Shown here: positions 7,715 through 15,566 of the stretch, one piece after another
Numbering within the stretch: position 1 is the stretch's first letter
How the letters are laid out: each line of letters starts with the position of its first letter
Assembly (NCBI GenBank): GCA_020434085.1
Contig: JAGRBM010000258.1
Coordinates: 1-28,482, forward strand
DNA from: Chrysiogenia bacterium
GTDB lineage: Bacteria; JAGRBM01
Reading direction: 5' to 3'
Length of the DNA: 28,482 nt
The notes under the pieces: model-generated
The model's input: the letters and a program-made list of their open reading frames with translations, nothing else
Told to the model about the DNA's origin: nothing
The model's database searches: none
Made by a program: the position numbers and the translations under genes

Positions 7715-8209
7715 ATGTTCGGATTCATTCTGGGCGCCCTGCTCGCCCTTGCGGCGGTGCGGGTCTTCGTTGGCTACGGCCGTTCCGGCGGATTTCGCTA
7801 TCTCTCCGGCCGAGACGCCGCCGTGCTGGACGCCGTGGGTGAGGCCATGTTTCCCGCCGGCGGAGCCATCGCGGCCTCGGCTCGCGACGCAGGGCTGATC
7901 TCTTACATGGACGATTATTTTAGCTGGCACTCGCCGGCGAACCGTTTCCTGATGAAGCTGCTCTTCTTTTTGTTCGAGCACGCGACGCTCGTTTTCGGGC
8001 CGAGCCGCCGCCGGCTCTCCGCCCTCGATCCGCGCGCGCGTGAGGAATACCTGGCCGGGTGGGACGAGTCGCGTTTCTACCTGCGACGAATGGCCTTTCA
8101 GAGCCTGCGGGCGATGGTGACCATGGCGTACCTGGCATCGGCCGAGGTCGAAGCGCACCTGGGCGTCGCCCGCCCGCACGCCTGTCAGGAGAAAGCGCTG
8201 ATCCAATGA
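7715..8209 (+). CDS. Small membrane-anchored protein paired with GMC oxidoreductase (gluconate dehydrogenase subunit-3-like)
   Basis: A 164-residue protein with an N-terminal hydrophobic segment (FILGALLALAAVRVFV) that is probably a membrane anchor, followed by LSGRDAAVLDAVGEAMFPAGG. That opening and the gene order resemble the small subunit 3 that accompanies GMC-type dehydrogenases such as gluconate 2-dehydrogenase. Similarity is by pattern only and moderately certain. The central part is helical (YFSWHSPANRFLMKLLFFLFEH, FYLRRMAFQSLRAMVTMAYL) and has no cysteine cluster or haem motif. GAGGAGG sits 5 bases before the ATG. The TGA stop overlaps the ATG of the oxidoreductase gene (ATGA), so the two are translated together and probably form a complex. 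Confidence 0.75.
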   Translation: MFGFILGALLALAAVRVFVGYGRSGGFRYLSGRDAAVLDAVGEAMFPAGGAIAASARDAGLISYMDDYFSWHSPANRFLMKLLFFLFEHATLVFGPSRRRLSALDPRAREEYLAGWDESRFYLRRMAFQSLRAMVTMAYLASAEVEAHLGVARPHACQEKALIQ

Positions 8210-9753
8210 GTGACATCGACGCGATCTACGAAGGCATTCGCGAATACGCCGACTATGCCGGACCCGTGCGCGAGTCCTGCGACGTGGTGATTGTGGGTTC
8301 GGGCCCCACCGGCGCGGTGGCGGCCTATAACCTAGCGGAAATGGGACTCGATGTGATCCTGCTCGAAGCCGGGCCCGTGCGCCGCCCGCGGGACTTCACC
8401 ACCGACGGCGCGCGCACCCTGGCGGAGGTCTGCTACGAGGGCGGCCTGCGCGCCATGCAGGGCAAGACTTTTCTTCCCACCATGCAGGCGCGCGTGCTGG
8501 GAGGCGGCTCCCACATCAACTCGGCCATCTGCGTGCGCACGCCCCAGTTCTGTTTCGACGACTGGAAGCGCAGCTACGGCGTCGATACCATCAACCGTGA
8601 AGTTCTTGAGCCCCACTACGACCGCGTCGAGGATTTCCTTGGCGTCGAACCCACGCGCGAGGAATTCCTGGGCCGCAAGAACACGCTCTTTCGAGAGGCC
8701 TGCGACGCCATCGGAATCTCCAGCGAACCGATGCGCCGCAACGTGGTCGACTGCAACGGCTGCGCCGAGTGTTTTACCGGCTGCCCGGATCGCTCGAAGA
8801 AGAGCATGGAAGTGAGCTACATCCCGGCCGCCGTGAAGAAGGGCCTGCGGGTGATGACCAGCATCCAGGTTGAGCAGCTCCTCCACAACGGGCGCGCCGC
8901 GACCGGCATCAAGGGCAGCGTGGTGGAGCCAAAGACCAACCGCGCATCCTATCCGGTGGAGATCAAGGCGAAAGCGACGATCCTTGCGGCCGGATGCCTT
9001 GCGACACCGGTCATTCTGCAGAAGAGCAACGCGCCCGATCCGGCGCAGCTCATCGGCAGGGACCTGCAGGCCCACCCGGGCGCGGCGCTCATGGGTGTGT
9101 TTCCCGATCCGGTCGATCCCTGGTTTGGCGCGACGCAGGGCTACCAGTCGCTTGCAAGACTGGAACGCGGCTACAAGCTCGAAGTCCTCTGGGCCCCGCC
9201 GGCGCTGCTTGCCGTTCGCCTGCCGGGATTCGGTGCGGAGCTCAAGGAACACCTCAATCAGCTTCGCTACAGTGCATTCTGGGACGCCTTTTTTGCACTC
9301 AAACACTCGAAGGGTTCAGTGCGCGCCAAAAAGGGCAAGAGCATGAACCCGAGCGTGAAATATCACATCTCACCGGCCGACATGCCCCAGATCAAGGAAG
9401 GGCTCGTCACGCTTGCCGAGCTTTTCTTCGCCGCCGGTGCAACGAAAATCATTCCCGGAATCTACGGGGTGCCGCCGGTGATGGAAGCCAGGGACGGCGT
9501 CGATGTGCTGCGCAACGCAGATTTAAGACCCGAACACGTGGTACTCGCTGCCACGCATCTTTTCAGCTCGACGCGCATGGGTCCCGATGCGGGCAACAGC
9601 GTCGTGGACGAAGCCGGGCAGATGCACCAGCTCAAGGACTGCTACATCCTCGATACCGGAATCATGCCGCGAAGCCCCGCGGTCAATCCGATGCTCACTG
9701 GAATGGCAATGGCGGACCGGATGGCCCAGGAAATCGGGCGGCGCTATTCCTGA
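8206..9753 (+). CDS. GMC-family FAD-dependent oxidoreductase with Cys cluster
   Basis: A 515-residue flavoprotein. The FAD-binding Rossmann motif is VVIVGSGPTGAVAAYNL (GSGPTG at 31-36), and the GMC signature around RVLGGGSHINSA follows. A Cys-rich segment CNGCAECFTGC (Cys183, 186, 189, 193) is typical of the GMC branch that includes gluconate-type dehydrogenases and long-chain alcohol oxidases. The C-terminal active-site region has His in AATHLFSSTRMG and Asn in SPAVNPMLTG. It should oxidise an alcohol on a substrate such as a sugar, sterol or fatty alcohol; which one cannot be told. No cytochrome c subunit follows, so the electron acceptor is open. The ATG at 8206 overlaps the previous stop (ATGA); a longer frame to 8059 lies within that gene. 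Its 3' end overlaps the convergent MlaD gene by 10 bp. Confidence 0.92.
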   Translation: MSDIDAIYEGIREYADYAGPVRESCDVVIVGSGPTGAVAAYNLAEMGLDVILLEAGPVRRPRDFTTDGARTLAEVCYEGGLRAMQGKTFLPTMQARVLGGGSHINSAICVRTPQFCFDDWKRSYGVDTINREVLEPHYDRVEDFLGVEPTREEFLGRKNTLFREACDAIGISSEPMRRNVVDCNGCAECFTGCPDRSKKSMEVSYIPAAVKKGLRVMTSIQVEQLLHNGRAATGIKGSVVEPKTNRASYPVEIKAKATILAAGCLATPVILQKSNAPDPAQLIGRDLQAHPGAALMGVFPDPVDPWFGATQGYQSLARLERGYKLEVLWAPPALLAVRLPGFGAELKEHLNQLRYSAFWDAFFALKHSKGSVRAKKGKSMNPSVKYHISPADMPQIKEGLVTLAELFFAAGATKIIPGIYGVPPVMEARDGVDVLRNADLRPEHVVLAATHLFSSTRMGPDAGNSVVDEAGQMHQLKDCYILDTGIMPRSPAVNPMLTGMAMADRMAQEIGRRYS

Positions 9754-10859
9754 TCGGAGGCCGCGCGTTTTTCGTTTTCTTCGACCATGGAGCGGATCAC
9801 ATAGCGCAGCCACGAGGAGCGGCCCGCGCCGCCAAAGAGCAGGCGGATGTCTTCGTAGAGCGCCTTGTCCTGAATGAGCGCACCGAGTGTGCCCTCACCC
9901 TCGCGCAGTGCGCGGCTGACCTGCGCGATGTCGGCGCTGGCGGTGCGCAGCTCGGCAACGGTCCTGGCCAGATCGGCGCCCATGACCTTTTCGCCCTCAT
10001 CATAAAACATGCGGTGTGCCAGCCCGTCGCCCGTTTTCACCTGCGTCGTGATCGCCTGGAGATCGGCTGCCAGGCCGTCGAGCTTGATGATCGTCTCAGC
10101 CAGATCCTCGCCATAAACCAGCGTATGCAGACTCCCCTTGCCGGCGCGAACTTCCTTGAGAATGTCATCGAAGTAGAGCGATGCATCCGCCAGATGATCC
10201 GAAGCGCGGGCGAGATCCTTGAGAATCCCCTTGTGCGCGTCCTCATAAATGATCGCGTGGATGAAGCCTTTGCCGTCGCGGATTTCCTCGACGAGCGCGC
10301 GTGCCGCGTCGATTCCCCGTGAGAGATTTTCAGCAGTTTTGGGCTGAGCATAAAGCTCGACGGCTTCACTGATTTTGCCGCTGGCCTCGCGAATGTTGGT
10401 CATGATGTCTTCGAACTGGTCATAGACCTCGCCGATGTCGAAGGGGGCCTGGCCCTCGATGTATTGGGCTTCGCGAATGGTGCCGAGCTGCAGATTGCCC
10501 TGCAGAATCTCAATGTACTTGTCGCCCAGAAGGCCGAGCTGGCGGATCTGGGCCTTGGCGTCGCGACCGATGCGGTCGGCGGCGCTGGAACTGATTTCGA
10601 TGGTGACGATGACGGGTTTTTCGGTCTGGGTCTCGGCGAAGCTGATGTTGTAGACCGAGCCGATGTCCACGCCGGCAAGACGCACGGGAGCGCCCTCGAG
10701 CAGGCCGCCGATGGAGGAAAAGCGGCTGCTGACCTGCACGCGGCGGGAAAAGGGTTCGCCCTTGCCGCCCACGAAGAGCAGGCCGATCGTGAAGACAGCG
10801 ATGCCGCCCAGGACGAACACGCCGACGAGCAGGTTGTTGCGTGCTGTGTTCTTCGCCAT
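9744..10859 (-). CDS. mlaD: MlaD/MCE-domain periplasmic lipid-transport protein with C-terminal repeats
   Basis: Substrate-binding MCE protein of the Mla-type phospholipid ABC transporter. A single N-terminal membrane span (LLVGVFVLGGIAVFTIGLLFV) is followed by the MCE domain (about residues 40-140) with RFSSIGGLLEGAPVRLAGVDIGSV and LGLLGDKYIEIL. The C-terminal part is much longer than in E. coli MlaD and holds four repeats of 37-44 residues, each with a GKG/GDG/GEG turn followed by x-x-His/Gly and hydrophobics (GKGFIHAIIY, GKGSLHTLVY, GDGLAHRMFY, GEGTLGALIQ). They probably form helices in the periplasm. The start at 10859 gives 371 residues with AAAGGG just before it; an in-frame ATG at 10883 adds 8 residues and cannot be excluded. 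It is the last gene of the operon after mlaE and mlaF. Confidence 0.88.
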   Translation of the reverse strand: MAKNTARNNLLVGVFVLGGIAVFTIGLLFVGGKGEPFSRRVQVSSRFSSIGGLLEGAPVRLAGVDIGSVYNISFAETQTEKPVIVTIEISSSAADRIGRDAKAQIRQLGLLGDKYIEILQGNLQLGTIREAQYIEGQAPFDIGEVYDQFEDIMTNIREASGKISEAVELYAQPKTAENLSRGIDAARALVEEIRDGKGFIHAIIYEDAHKGILKDLARASDHLADASLYFDDILKEVRAGKGSLHTLVYGEDLAETIIKLDGLAADLQAITTQVKTGDGLAHRMFYDEGEKVMGADLARTVAELRTASADIAQVSRALREGEGTLGALIQDKALYEDIRLLFGGAGRSSWLRYVIRSMVEENEKRAASDQE

Positions 10860-10928
10860 TGCCCTTTGTTTCCCCTCGGCCATTGTGGCCCATCACGCCG
10901 CGTTTGTTGAACGCGCGCGGCAACTTCC

Positions 10929-11681
10929 TTAAATCGGCGCCGTCCCCTCGATGAACTGACGGACGATCAGCGGTCCGCTCTCGCGCAGCTCCTCGGGCGC
11001 TCCGACCGCCGCGATTTCCCCCTCCCAGATGAGGGCCGCCCGGTCACAGGCCCCGAATACCGTGGGCAGCTCGTGGGTGACGATGATGCTGGTGACGCCG
11101 ATCTTTTCCTGCAATGAACGGATGAGCTCGTTGATGCGTCGGATGTTGGTGGGATCGAGCCCGGTGGTGGGCTCGTCGTAGAGGATCACCTTGGGCTCGG
11201 TCGCAATGGCGCGGGCCAGCGCCACGCGTTTCTTCATTCCGCCCGAGAGCTCGTCGGGCCACTTGTTCTCGATTCCCGGGAGTCCCACCAGTGAGAGTTT
11301 CTCGGCAACAATGTCGGGAATTTCGTGTTCATCGGCCAGGTGCTGCTCGCGAAGCGGATAGGCGATGTTGTCGAACACGCTGAGCGCGTCGAAGAGCGCG
11401 CCGCCCTGGAAGAGCATGTTCATGTCCCGGCGGATTACCGTCATCTCGCGCTCGCTCAGGTCGGTGAGGTCCTGCCCCTCGAACCAGATCTCTCCATCGG
11501 TGGAAGGGAGCAGTCCGATGAGGACCTTCAGGAGTACGCTTTTGCCGCAGCCCGAGGGCCCCAGAATCGAAATGGTCTCGCCGGGAATGATGTCGAGACT
11601 GATCGAGCGATGCACCAGCAGATCGCCGAGCTGCGTGCGCAAGTTTTTGAAAGAAATGATGGGCTCTGGCTTCTCACCCAT
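10929..11681 (-). CDS. mlaF: Phospholipid ABC transporter ATP-binding protein MlaF
   Basis: A 250-residue ABC ATPase. Walker A GPSGCGKS, Q-loop MLFQGGALFD, signature LSGGMKKR, Walker B VILYDEPTTGLDP and H-loop VTHELP are all intact. The LFQGGALFDALSVFDNI stretch and LSGGM signature are typical of the MlaF/Ttg2A branch that drives phospholipid movement with MlaE in the inner membrane. The ATG at 11681 is 3 bp after the mlaE stop, so the two are co-transcribed. MlaD follows after a short gap. The final residues (REFIEG-type tail, here VRQFIEGTAPI) match the usual end of this family. Confidence 0.93.
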   Translation of the reverse strand: MGEKPEPIISFKNLRTQLGDLLVHRSISLDIIPGETISILGPSGCGKSVLLKVLIGLLPSTDGEIWFEGQDLTDLSEREMTVIRRDMNMLFQGGALFDALSVFDNIAYPLREQHLADEHEIPDIVAEKLSLVGLPGIENKWPDELSGGMKKRVALARAIATEPKVILYDEPTTGLDPTNIRRINELIRSLQEKIGVTSIIVTHELPTVFGACDRAALIWEGEIAAVGAPEELRESGPLIVRQFIEGTAPI

Positions 11682-11684
11682 GGC

Positions 11685-12512
11685 TCACCATCCCACCAGC
11701 AAAAAGAGCTTGGAGAGCAGAAAATCCGAGATGAGCACAAGCACCAGCGCAACCACTACCGTGGTTTTTGTCGCGCGGCCAAGACCCACAGTGCCGCCGC
11801 GGGTCTGCAGGCCTTCCTTGCAGGCGACGAGCCCGACAAAGGCGCCGAAGAAGATTGTCTTGCCCACGCCGCTGGCGACGTCGCGCACCTTCAGGCTGCG
11901 CAGCACGGATTCCATGAAGAAGCGCGAGCCGACGCCGGATTCAAGATACGAAATGAGCATGCCGCCCGCGACGCCGATCAGATCGGCAAGAATTGTGAGG
12001 ATCGGAAAGACGATGATGCACGCGAGAACGCGTGGGACGACGAGGCGGCGGATCGGGTCCGAGCCCAGCGCGCGGAGTGCATCGATCTGCTCGGTCACTG
12101 CCATCGACCCAATTTCGGCGGTCATGCCGGCACCCACGCGGCCGCCTACCAGCAGGCTCACGAGTACGGGGGAGAGCTCGCGCACCAGTGCAAAGGCGAC
12201 GATGATCCCGACGTAGGTCTTCGCGCCAAAGCGCGCCAGGCCGTAGGAGAGCTGGAGTGCGACCGCCATGCCGGTGAAGGCCGCCGTGATGAGCGCGACG
12301 AACAGGGACTTGGCGCCGATCTCGATGACCTGTTCGACAAACAGGTCCCAGTCGCGCCGGTCCCACTTGTGGAAGAGCCGCTGGAAAAAGCCGAGCGTGA
12401 GATAGGTGAACTCCGCGACATAGTCGGTGAGTGCGATGAAGCGGCTGCCGACGCCGCTCACGCCCGAGCGCACCGGGCGCACGACCGCATCCTCGACGAG
12501 TTCATTCAGCAA
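11685..12512 (-). CDS. mlaE: Phospholipid ABC transporter permease MlaE
   Basis: Permease of the Mla-type transporter, 275 residues from a TTG at 12512. Recognisable MlaE features are FTGMAVALQLSYGLARFGA, LVRELSPVLVSLLVGGRVGAGMTAEIGSM, TEQIDALRALGSDPIRRLVVPR and the C-terminal GRATKTTVVVALVLVLISDFLLSKLF. Five or so membrane spans follow an amphipathic N-terminus. The start is uncertain. The TTG is preceded by GGAGGG at 8 bases and gives an N-terminus like that of E. coli MlaE. The GTG at 12482, with GAGGA 7 bases upstream, is the alternative and would give 265 residues without overlap. With the TTG it overlaps the upstream lipoprotein gene by 11 bp. The frame extending to 12749 lies on that gene and is not coding. 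Confidence 0.9.
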   Translation of the reverse strand: MLNELVEDAVVRPVRSGVSGVGSRFIALTDYVAEFTYLTLGFFQRLFHKWDRRDWDLFVEQVIEIGAKSLFVALITAAFTGMAVALQLSYGLARFGAKTYVGIIVAFALVRELSPVLVSLLVGGRVGAGMTAEIGSMAVTEQIDALRALGSDPIRRLVVPRVLACIIVFPILTILADLIGVAGGMLISYLESGVGSRFFMESVLRSLKVRDVASGVGKTIFFGAFVGLVACKEGLQTRGGTVGLGRATKTTVVVALVLVLISDFLLSKLFLLVGW

Positions 12513-13083
12513 GACGGAATCCCTCCAGCAGACTGATGAAGGCGGGCCGCGCCTCGTCGAAATGTTCCGGCGGGGCGACGAGGGTGAAATCGAAAATGCA
12601 GCGATTCTTCTTGAGCACCCGCACCCAGATGTGCACGGGCACGCCGTCGAGCTTGGCGTCGGCTTCGAGATCAAGCGCCTCGCGCTCGGCGAACTGGATC
12701 GTCTTTTCCCGGAGAATTTCGCGATCGGTAAAGCCCCAGAGCAGATCACGCGCCAGGTTCTGCAGACGCGCCTCGCTGTAGCGGGCGCAGACTGAGCGAA
12801 CGCTGATAAGCGCCTTGTGTTCCTTGGAGTAATAGGCGGCGTCGCCTTTTTCGCCCTCCTGGAACTCCCAGTTGCTGGGAAGCGGGCCGAGTTCGTAATT
12901 CACGCGCGGGCTTTCGAAGCGACGGCCCACCATGCGCCCGGGGGCCTCCTGCGCGCCTTCCCTGGGCGGAGAACCGATGAAGGTACGCACGAGATATTCT
13001 CCGCACCCGGACATGCCGAGGGCGGCGATCAGGGCGCCGAGGCTCAGAACTCGCTGAAGGTGTCTCCGAAGGTGCACAACCAA
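12502..13083 (-). CDS. Lipoprotein of unknown function, first gene of the Mla operon
   Basis: A 193-residue protein with a basic N-terminus, a hydrophobic stretch and lipobox GMSGC (Cys27), so probably an outer- or inner-membrane-anchored lipoprotein. The mature part has no domain I can name. It contains SPRVNYELGPLPSNWEF and a compact alpha-beta pattern ending PAFISLLEGFRL, reminiscent of small substrate-handling proteins, but this is only a pattern. Position as the first gene before mlaE, with overlapping frames, suggests a role with the transporter, possibly a lipid acceptor or auxiliary lipoprotein in place of MlaC/PqiC, neither of which is visible here. The start is TTG at 13083 or GTG at 13077; neither has a ribosome site. 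The operon promoter should lie in 13084-13129, where I see no clear boxes. Confidence 0.72.
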   Translation of the reverse strand: MVVHLRRHLQRVLSLGALIAALGMSGCGEYLVRTFIGSPPREGAQEAPGRMVGRRFESPRVNYELGPLPSNWEFQEGEKGDAAYYSKEHKALISVRSVCARYSEARLQNLARDLLWGFTDREILREKTIQFAEREALDLEADAKLDGVPVHIWVRVLKKNRCIFDFTLVAPPEHFDEARPAFISLLEGFRLAE

Positions 13084-13129
13084 GAATTACACCGGGGCGG
13101 GGGCTCTGTAAATGCGTCTCTTGTTTCGC

Positions 13130-14149
13130 TCAGTTGGCCTGTGGGTCCCCGGCGAGTCGGGGATCGGCGCCCATCTCGGGATGGGTGTGGGCCAGCACTC
13201 CGGCCGAAACCAGCCGGAATCCCCTGGCTTCGACGCCGGGGATCTCCCGTTCGAGCACCTCGAGCGTCTCGGGGTGGGGGTGGCCGATGGCCACGGCCGA
13301 GCCCTGCTCGCGTGCAATACGCAGCAGGGCCTCGAACTGGCGGGAGACGAAGTCGACGGTTTGTTCGTGATCGAGAAACACGTCGCGCTGCACGGTGCGA
13401 AGTCCCATTTCTGCTGCAACCTGGAATCCCACGGCATCGGCGTGGGTGCGTGAATCGAGAAAATAGAACCCGCGCGAGAGCAGGGGCGCGAGTGCTGCGT
13501 GCATGAGCGGCGAATTCTGGGTGAAGGCCGATCCCATGTGGTTGTTCATCCCCGTAATGCCGGGAAAATGGGAGAGATTCTGCTCCACTTTTTCGGCGAC
13601 CTTCTGGGGCTTCATGTCGAGGAACACACCGCCGGGACCCGGATCGATGTGCTTTGTACGGAAGCTATCGCTCCCCTTGAACAGGGGGACCTGCGCGGGA
13701 AGCGGCTCCATGGGCTGGTGGAGAATGAGTTCGCGCCCGTCCCGGATCACCAGCGCGGCGGCTTCGTCGCTGAACTTGCGCCCGGGCAGGACCGCGAAGG
13801 TCATTGGAACCTGGAGAGCGAGCAGCCGCTCCACAGCGGCCAAGTCATAACCCAGATCGTCGATCACAATGGCGACAAGGGGAACGTCGGATTTCGGAAA
13901 CGCTTCGGCCGGCGGCGCGGAATCCGCCGGACTCGACGGGGCGATGTCGGGCAAGCGGGCTTCCTCATAGACCGGCGGCGAAGAAAGCACGCGGGCCTTG
14001 AGCCGGTAGTACCCGCGTTGCAGTCGCGGGTGGGAAATTGCCAGCAGGGCAAGCCCCACCGTCGCGATGAGCAACGGCCCCAGCAGCAGCCACGTCGGCA
14101 GGCTGGGCGGGTGCTGCGACCCGGGTGAGTCTGTGGGTTCCCCGCTCAA
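13130..14149 (-). CDS. Divergent polysaccharide deacetylase family protein (YibQ-like)
   Basis: A 339-residue protein with one N-terminal membrane span (LLLGPLLIATVGLALLAI), a Pro/Ala-rich linker, and a C-terminal domain starting VPLVAIVIDDLGYD. The VIDDLGYD strand, MTFAVLPG, ELILHQPMEP and MNNHMGSAFT are characteristic of the divergent polysaccharide deacetylase family (YibQ type), whose fold is that of NodB-type deacetylases. The catalytic role of this divergent branch is not settled. It commonly sits behind envC and ctpA homologues, as here, implying a peptidoglycan or division function. The start is a TTG at 14149, 36 bp after the ctpA stop, with only a distant GGAG; no better in-frame start exists before the membrane span. 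Confidence 0.85.
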   Translation of the reverse strand: MSGEPTDSPGSQHPPSLPTWLLLGPLLIATVGLALLAISHPRLQRGYYRLKARVLSSPPVYEEARLPDIAPSSPADSAPPAEAFPKSDVPLVAIVIDDLGYDLAAVERLLALQVPMTFAVLPGRKFSDEAAALVIRDGRELILHQPMEPLPAQVPLFKGSDSFRTKHIDPGPGGVFLDMKPQKVAEKVEQNLSHFPGITGMNNHMGSAFTQNSPLMHAALAPLLSRGFYFLDSRTHADAVGFQVAAEMGLRTVQRDVFLDHEQTVDFVSRQFEALLRIAREQGSAVAIGHPHPETLEVLEREIPGVEARGFRLVSAGVLAHTHPEMGADPRLAGDPQAN

Positions 14150-14185
14150 AGCAATCAGTCGTCTCCGCGCCTTCTCCGGCGCTCC

Positions 14186-15505
14186 TTACTGGGCAGCGGC
14201 GCCCTCTGTGGCCGCGCGCTTGCGGTGGGCCTTGTCGAAGATGGCATAGCTCTCTACGAGCTGCAGGGCCCGGGTGAGCTGGATGTCGGCCAGCCACCAG
14301 GCCTGTTCGGCCTCGCCCTTGTCCTGCTCGCCGGACTGCCCGTTCTGGAGGTGGCCGCGCAGGTCGGCTTCGCGCCGGCGGCGACTCTCCTTCATCAGCG
14401 CCGACTCGGCCTTGCCCACCAGGAAGTCGGGCTCAATCCCGCGCGCCTGAATCAGGCGTCCATTGGGCGTGTAATAGAAGGCCGTTGTCAGGCGCAGGGC
14501 CGAGCCGTCGTCGAGTTTGATGATCGTCTGCACCGAGCCCTTGCCGAAGGTGGGCTCGCCCACCAGCACGGCGCGGCCATGGTCCTGCAAGGCGCCCGCG
14601 ACGATTTCGGAGGCCGAGGCACTGCCACCGTCGACGAGCACGACCAGCGGATATTCGCGCGGCGTCTTGTTGGGCGTCGCGGCGAACTGCTGGCGCTGGG
14701 ATGCGTCCCGTCCCTTGGTGGAGACGACAATGCCCGAGTTGAGGAAGGTATCGCTGACCGAGACGGCCTGATCGAGGAGGCCGCCCGGATTCTGGCGCAG
14801 ATCCATGACCACGCCCGAGAGCGGGCCCTTGTTCTCTTCGCTCAGCTTGTCGAGCGCCTTTTCGAGCTGGCTCGTCGTGTCTTCCTGGAAAACGGAGATG
14901 CGCACGTAACCGTAGCCAGGGTCGAGCATCTTGGAGCGCACGCTCTTTACGCGAATGACTTCGCGGGTGAGGGTGAACTCTTTGGGATCATCCCAGCCCT
15001 CGCGCAGCACTTCGATGGTGACGTCGGTTCCGGGGTCGCCCTTGAGAAGCTCGACTGCCTCGTCGAGTCGAAGCTGATCGGTCGAGGTGTCCTCGATCGT
15101 GACGATGAGGTCGCCGGGCTCCAGTCCCGCGCGGGAGGCGGGCGTATCCTCGATCGGGGTCACGATCATGAGGACGCCGCCGCGCTGGGTGACTTCCATT
15201 CCGAGGCCGCCGAACTTGCCGCTGGTGGATTCCGAGAAGGCCTGGAATTCTTCACTCGTGATGTAGGAGCTGTGGGGGTCGAGGTGTTCGAGCATCCCGC
15301 GAATGGCGTTGTCGACGAGTTCATCGAAAGGAACGGGCTCTACATAACCATCGCGCACGACTTTGAAGGCCTTCGAGAGAATGCGCAGGCGCTCGTAGGT
15401 CTCATCATCGGCTGCCGCCGCGACCGTTCGGGCAAACAGGGCCAGACCGAGGAGGCCGGCCACGAGGAACCATCGACGGCGAGGACTGTTCTGGTTGGAT
15501 TTCAT
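14186..15505 (-). CDS. ctpA: C-terminal processing protease (S41 family, CtpA-like)
   Basis: A 439-residue envelope protease. An N-terminal signal/anchor (WFLVAGLLGLALFARTVAAAA) precedes a small helical segment. The PDZ domain follows (KFGGLGMEVTQRGGVLMIVTPIEDTPASRAGLEPGDLI), then the S41 catalytic domain. The Ser-Lys dyad is visible: the Ser in SASASEIVAGALQD and the Lys in FGKG 25 residues later. PDZ-regulated proteases of this family cut C-termini of periplasmic proteins and in several bacteria act on peptidoglycan hydrolases. Lying directly behind envC supports that link, by inference. The ATG at 15505 is chosen over 15529 because AGGA lies 7 bases upstream. The C-terminal tail is Glu/Lys/Arg rich. 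Confidence 0.93.
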   Translation of the reverse strand: MKSNQNSPRRRWFLVAGLLGLALFARTVAAAADDETYERLRILSKAFKVVRDGYVEPVPFDELVDNAIRGMLEHLDPHSSYITSEEFQAFSESTSGKFGGLGMEVTQRGGVLMIVTPIEDTPASRAGLEPGDLIVTIEDTSTDQLRLDEAVELLKGDPGTDVTIEVLREGWDDPKEFTLTREVIRVKSVRSKMLDPGYGYVRISVFQEDTTSQLEKALDKLSEENKGPLSGVVMDLRQNPGGLLDQAVSVSDTFLNSGIVVSTKGRDASQRQQFAATPNKTPREYPLVVLVDGGSASASEIVAGALQDHGRAVLVGEPTFGKGSVQTIIKLDDGSALRLTTAFYYTPNGRLIQARGIEPDFLVGKAESALMKESRRRREADLRGHLQNGQSGEQDKGEAEQAWWLADIQLTRALQLVESYAIFDKAHRKRAATEGAAAQ

Positions 15506-15566
15506 CTTCACTTCCTTGCCCGTGCGCATCCAGAGCCGAAACGCATCGTGTCGGGGTTGCGGCAGT

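Noticed and set aside
12513-12749. Upstream extension of the MlaE frame
   Set aside because: It runs through the coding region of the lipoprotein gene and yields Ser/Arg/Pro-rich sequence unlike MlaE; the TTG or GTG near its end has proper ribosome sites.
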